Of a stretch of 64,000 bases of DNA, positions 62,190-64,000 are shown in pieces (the first letter of the stretch is position 1; the number at the start of each line of letters is the position of its first letter). Below the pieces are notes generated by a model. That model searched no databases. It saw only the letters and a program-made list of their open reading frames with translations, and was not told the DNA's origin. The stretch is taken from NCBI GenBank assembly GCA_018398805.1, contig JAGFBZ010002140.1:62001-126000 (forward strand), read 5' to 3'. The translations under genes and the position numbers were made by a program. This DNA comes from Hirundichthys speculiger. Taxonomy: Eukaryota; Chordata; Actinopteri; Beloniformes; Exocoetidae.

Positions 62190-64000
62190 CTGCAAGAATA
62201 AAAAAAGAAGAGTCTGGATCAGAGATGAAGGCTGGCTGCACCGGCGCCGATGCTTCCTTTTCTCAGACACAGATGACGGCCTTCAGGAGGACACGCCCAC
62301 ATCTGGCTTAAATCATTCTGGTCTGTCTCATCCAGGGACTTGATGTTTTAACGTTTAAAGGTTGATTTGTTGTCACTGGAATCAACCTTCAGCATTTCAC
62401 TGGTACCACACCAGTGGTTCTCAATTATTTTCTGCTGCCCCCCCCCCCCACCACCACCCCCCCACCACGACCCTCCACCACGACTATAAATAGTATCATT
62501 CGTCTATAAAATTGTTATAAGTCCATCTCTGCATAACACTGTATCCTTATTAACATTAAGGGAAACAAAAAAGAAAGAAATATAGATCAACTTCTAACAA
62601 AGAATAACTTTATTAACATTGTATTTTAGTCTGTAAAGATTTAAAGTGCATCAATCCACCATAGTCTCAGTGAAGCAGCGCTACATCAGCATCGACATAT
62701 TTCCTCTTCTCAACTTCCTGGTGACTTTTTTTTTGTCTCATTATCTCTGTTTCTCTCCGTCTTTCTTTTCATCTGTTAAATATTTTTTCGTGGTGTCTCC
62801 TGAGGGTTTGTTCACTTCATATCTCCCGGTCTCTTCCGTGTGCGTCCATGTCCATGCACAAAGAAAAAAACACGACATAATACAACTAATACTCCCTGAA
62901 CCCACTGTGACAATGAAAGCGCCGCTGCAGTTCAGTAAACACTTATTATTGCAAAAATCTGTGAATTATTGATGCAGTTTTAAAAGGCCTATGTATTTAT
63001 ATATACGCTAAAGTATCATTCTTACTCATTAATACAGTAATAACATAGTAATGATAAATTAAAAACATTCTAATTTTGTACTGTGATAATATTTATTAAT
63101 AATAATAATGATAATTATTTATATATAATACTGTATAGTGTAGTATAGTAACTGACATCCTTATTTTTAAATTATTTACCAGTTAGGGTGAATGTGAGCG
63201 TTTTTCTGCTAAAAAATGGCCTAAGAAATTCACAAAAATTCCCGGGGGGCTACCACAAACTCAAAAACATTGTGAAAAAAAAACTTTGAGTGAAAAATCC
63301 GCGAGTATGTGGGACCGTGAACTGTTAATGGGCAAGCATGTACTCTATATGTGCAATCACACTTTATTCCAGTACAGCAAAAAAAGCATGCCCCCCCGCC
63401 ATCAGAGCCCCGCCCCCTACTATTGGAGGAGGACTGTACTACGTTAACTTATGCCTCGTAAATCCAGAGAGGAGGAGATGTGATGTGTTCAAGGACAATG
63501 TGGAAGCGTGTTAGTATAAAATGTGACCTCTACTTTCTCTCTGCTCCACTTTCATGTCTGTTCACTGTCAATAAAGGCCACTTGAACCACAAAATCATTA
63601 AAAAAAAAGAAAAAAAATTGTGGAAAAATTTTCTATAGTTCCTTTGGAGAAAATAGTAGCAGCAACCCAAGTATCATGAAAGGCTATTTGCAGACACAAC
63701 CACTTCCAGTAAAGAAAGCAACACCCCAGAACGAACGCTGCAGATTGATTATAAGTCATTTTCATCTTCAGAAACCTGCGGTGTATGTGAACATCACAAA
63801 GATCCAAAGCATGGACGCTACTTATGGACGGCACTGATTCGGCGTGCAATCAGAACCGAAGGAGTGGTGATCCTGCCTGCTTCACCTGGAATAACTGGAG
63901 GAAGAAGGAAAGACTGGAAAGGCACAGATCTGCCTCCTTACAGGACTCAGGTAGCCTCCTACTTTCACCTGATATGGCTGGAGTGATGTTAAACTGTCAC
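62190..64000 (-). other. pak5: pak5 intron, mostly featureless
   Basis: Has a CAGTGGTTCTCAA motif at about 62412 (common hAT terminus; matching end not found) followed by a C run at 62440, and an AATAAA at 63570-63575 followed by an A-rich stretch at 63599, which may be a retrotransposed 3' tail. No exon recognised. Confidence 0.5.

Overview
This window is nuclear DNA from a vertebrate, almost certainly a ray-finned (teleost) fish. Coding sequence is split into short exons with GT-AG (once GC-AG) introns. The spaces between are packed with short hAT-type, pogo-like and other terminal-inverted-repeat elements, LINE remnants, dinucleotide arrays and long G/C homopolymers. I recognise four protein genes. 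Their order matches the human chromosome 20p12 block PLCB4 - LAMP5 - PAK5, with one extra gene.

Layout. (1) 1-26.85 kb, plus strand: the 3' two thirds of plcb4 (phospholipase C beta 4). The window opens inside a catalytic X-domain exon. 25 exons can be placed, ending in a last exon that can be read in two frames, followed by a probable long 3' UTR that holds an inverted-repeat element. (2) 29.34-30.70 kb, plus strand: an intronless ankyrin-repeat gene resembling ANKRD63. (3) 31.77-38.36 kb, plus strand: complete six-exon lamp5 (BAD-LAMP). (4) 38.4-46.7 kb: repeat-rich spacer between convergent genes, with no gene seen. (5) 46.71-62.19 kb, minus strand: the last eight coding exons of pak5, holding the end of the linker and the whole kinase domain; its upstream exons lie beyond the window.

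How the genes relate. plcb4 encodes a Gq effector that cleaves PIP2. lamp5 encodes a neuronal endosomal membrane protein. pak5 encodes a brain-enriched group II p21-activated kinase. They are not an operon; they are a syntenic block of mainly neural genes. In human, PLCB2, ANKRD63 and PAK6 lie together on chromosome 15, so an ANKRD63 relative beside plcb4 and pak5 fits an ancient whole-genome duplication, with the chromosome-20-type copy kept in this fish.

Main points for a second look: the dual-frame terminal exon of plcb4; the ANKRD63-like gene; two 2-bp frameshifts in otherwise conserved coding exons (plcb4 near 14067, pak5 near 60054), both in short dinucleotide runs and so possibly assembly errors; a 1.3-kb terminal-inverted-repeat element filled with GATATC motifs; several nested insertions with intact target-site duplications; and a THAP-like fragment inside an uncharacterised element. 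Exon edges were set by reading frame, splice dinucleotides and remembered human proteins. No alignment or database search was run.
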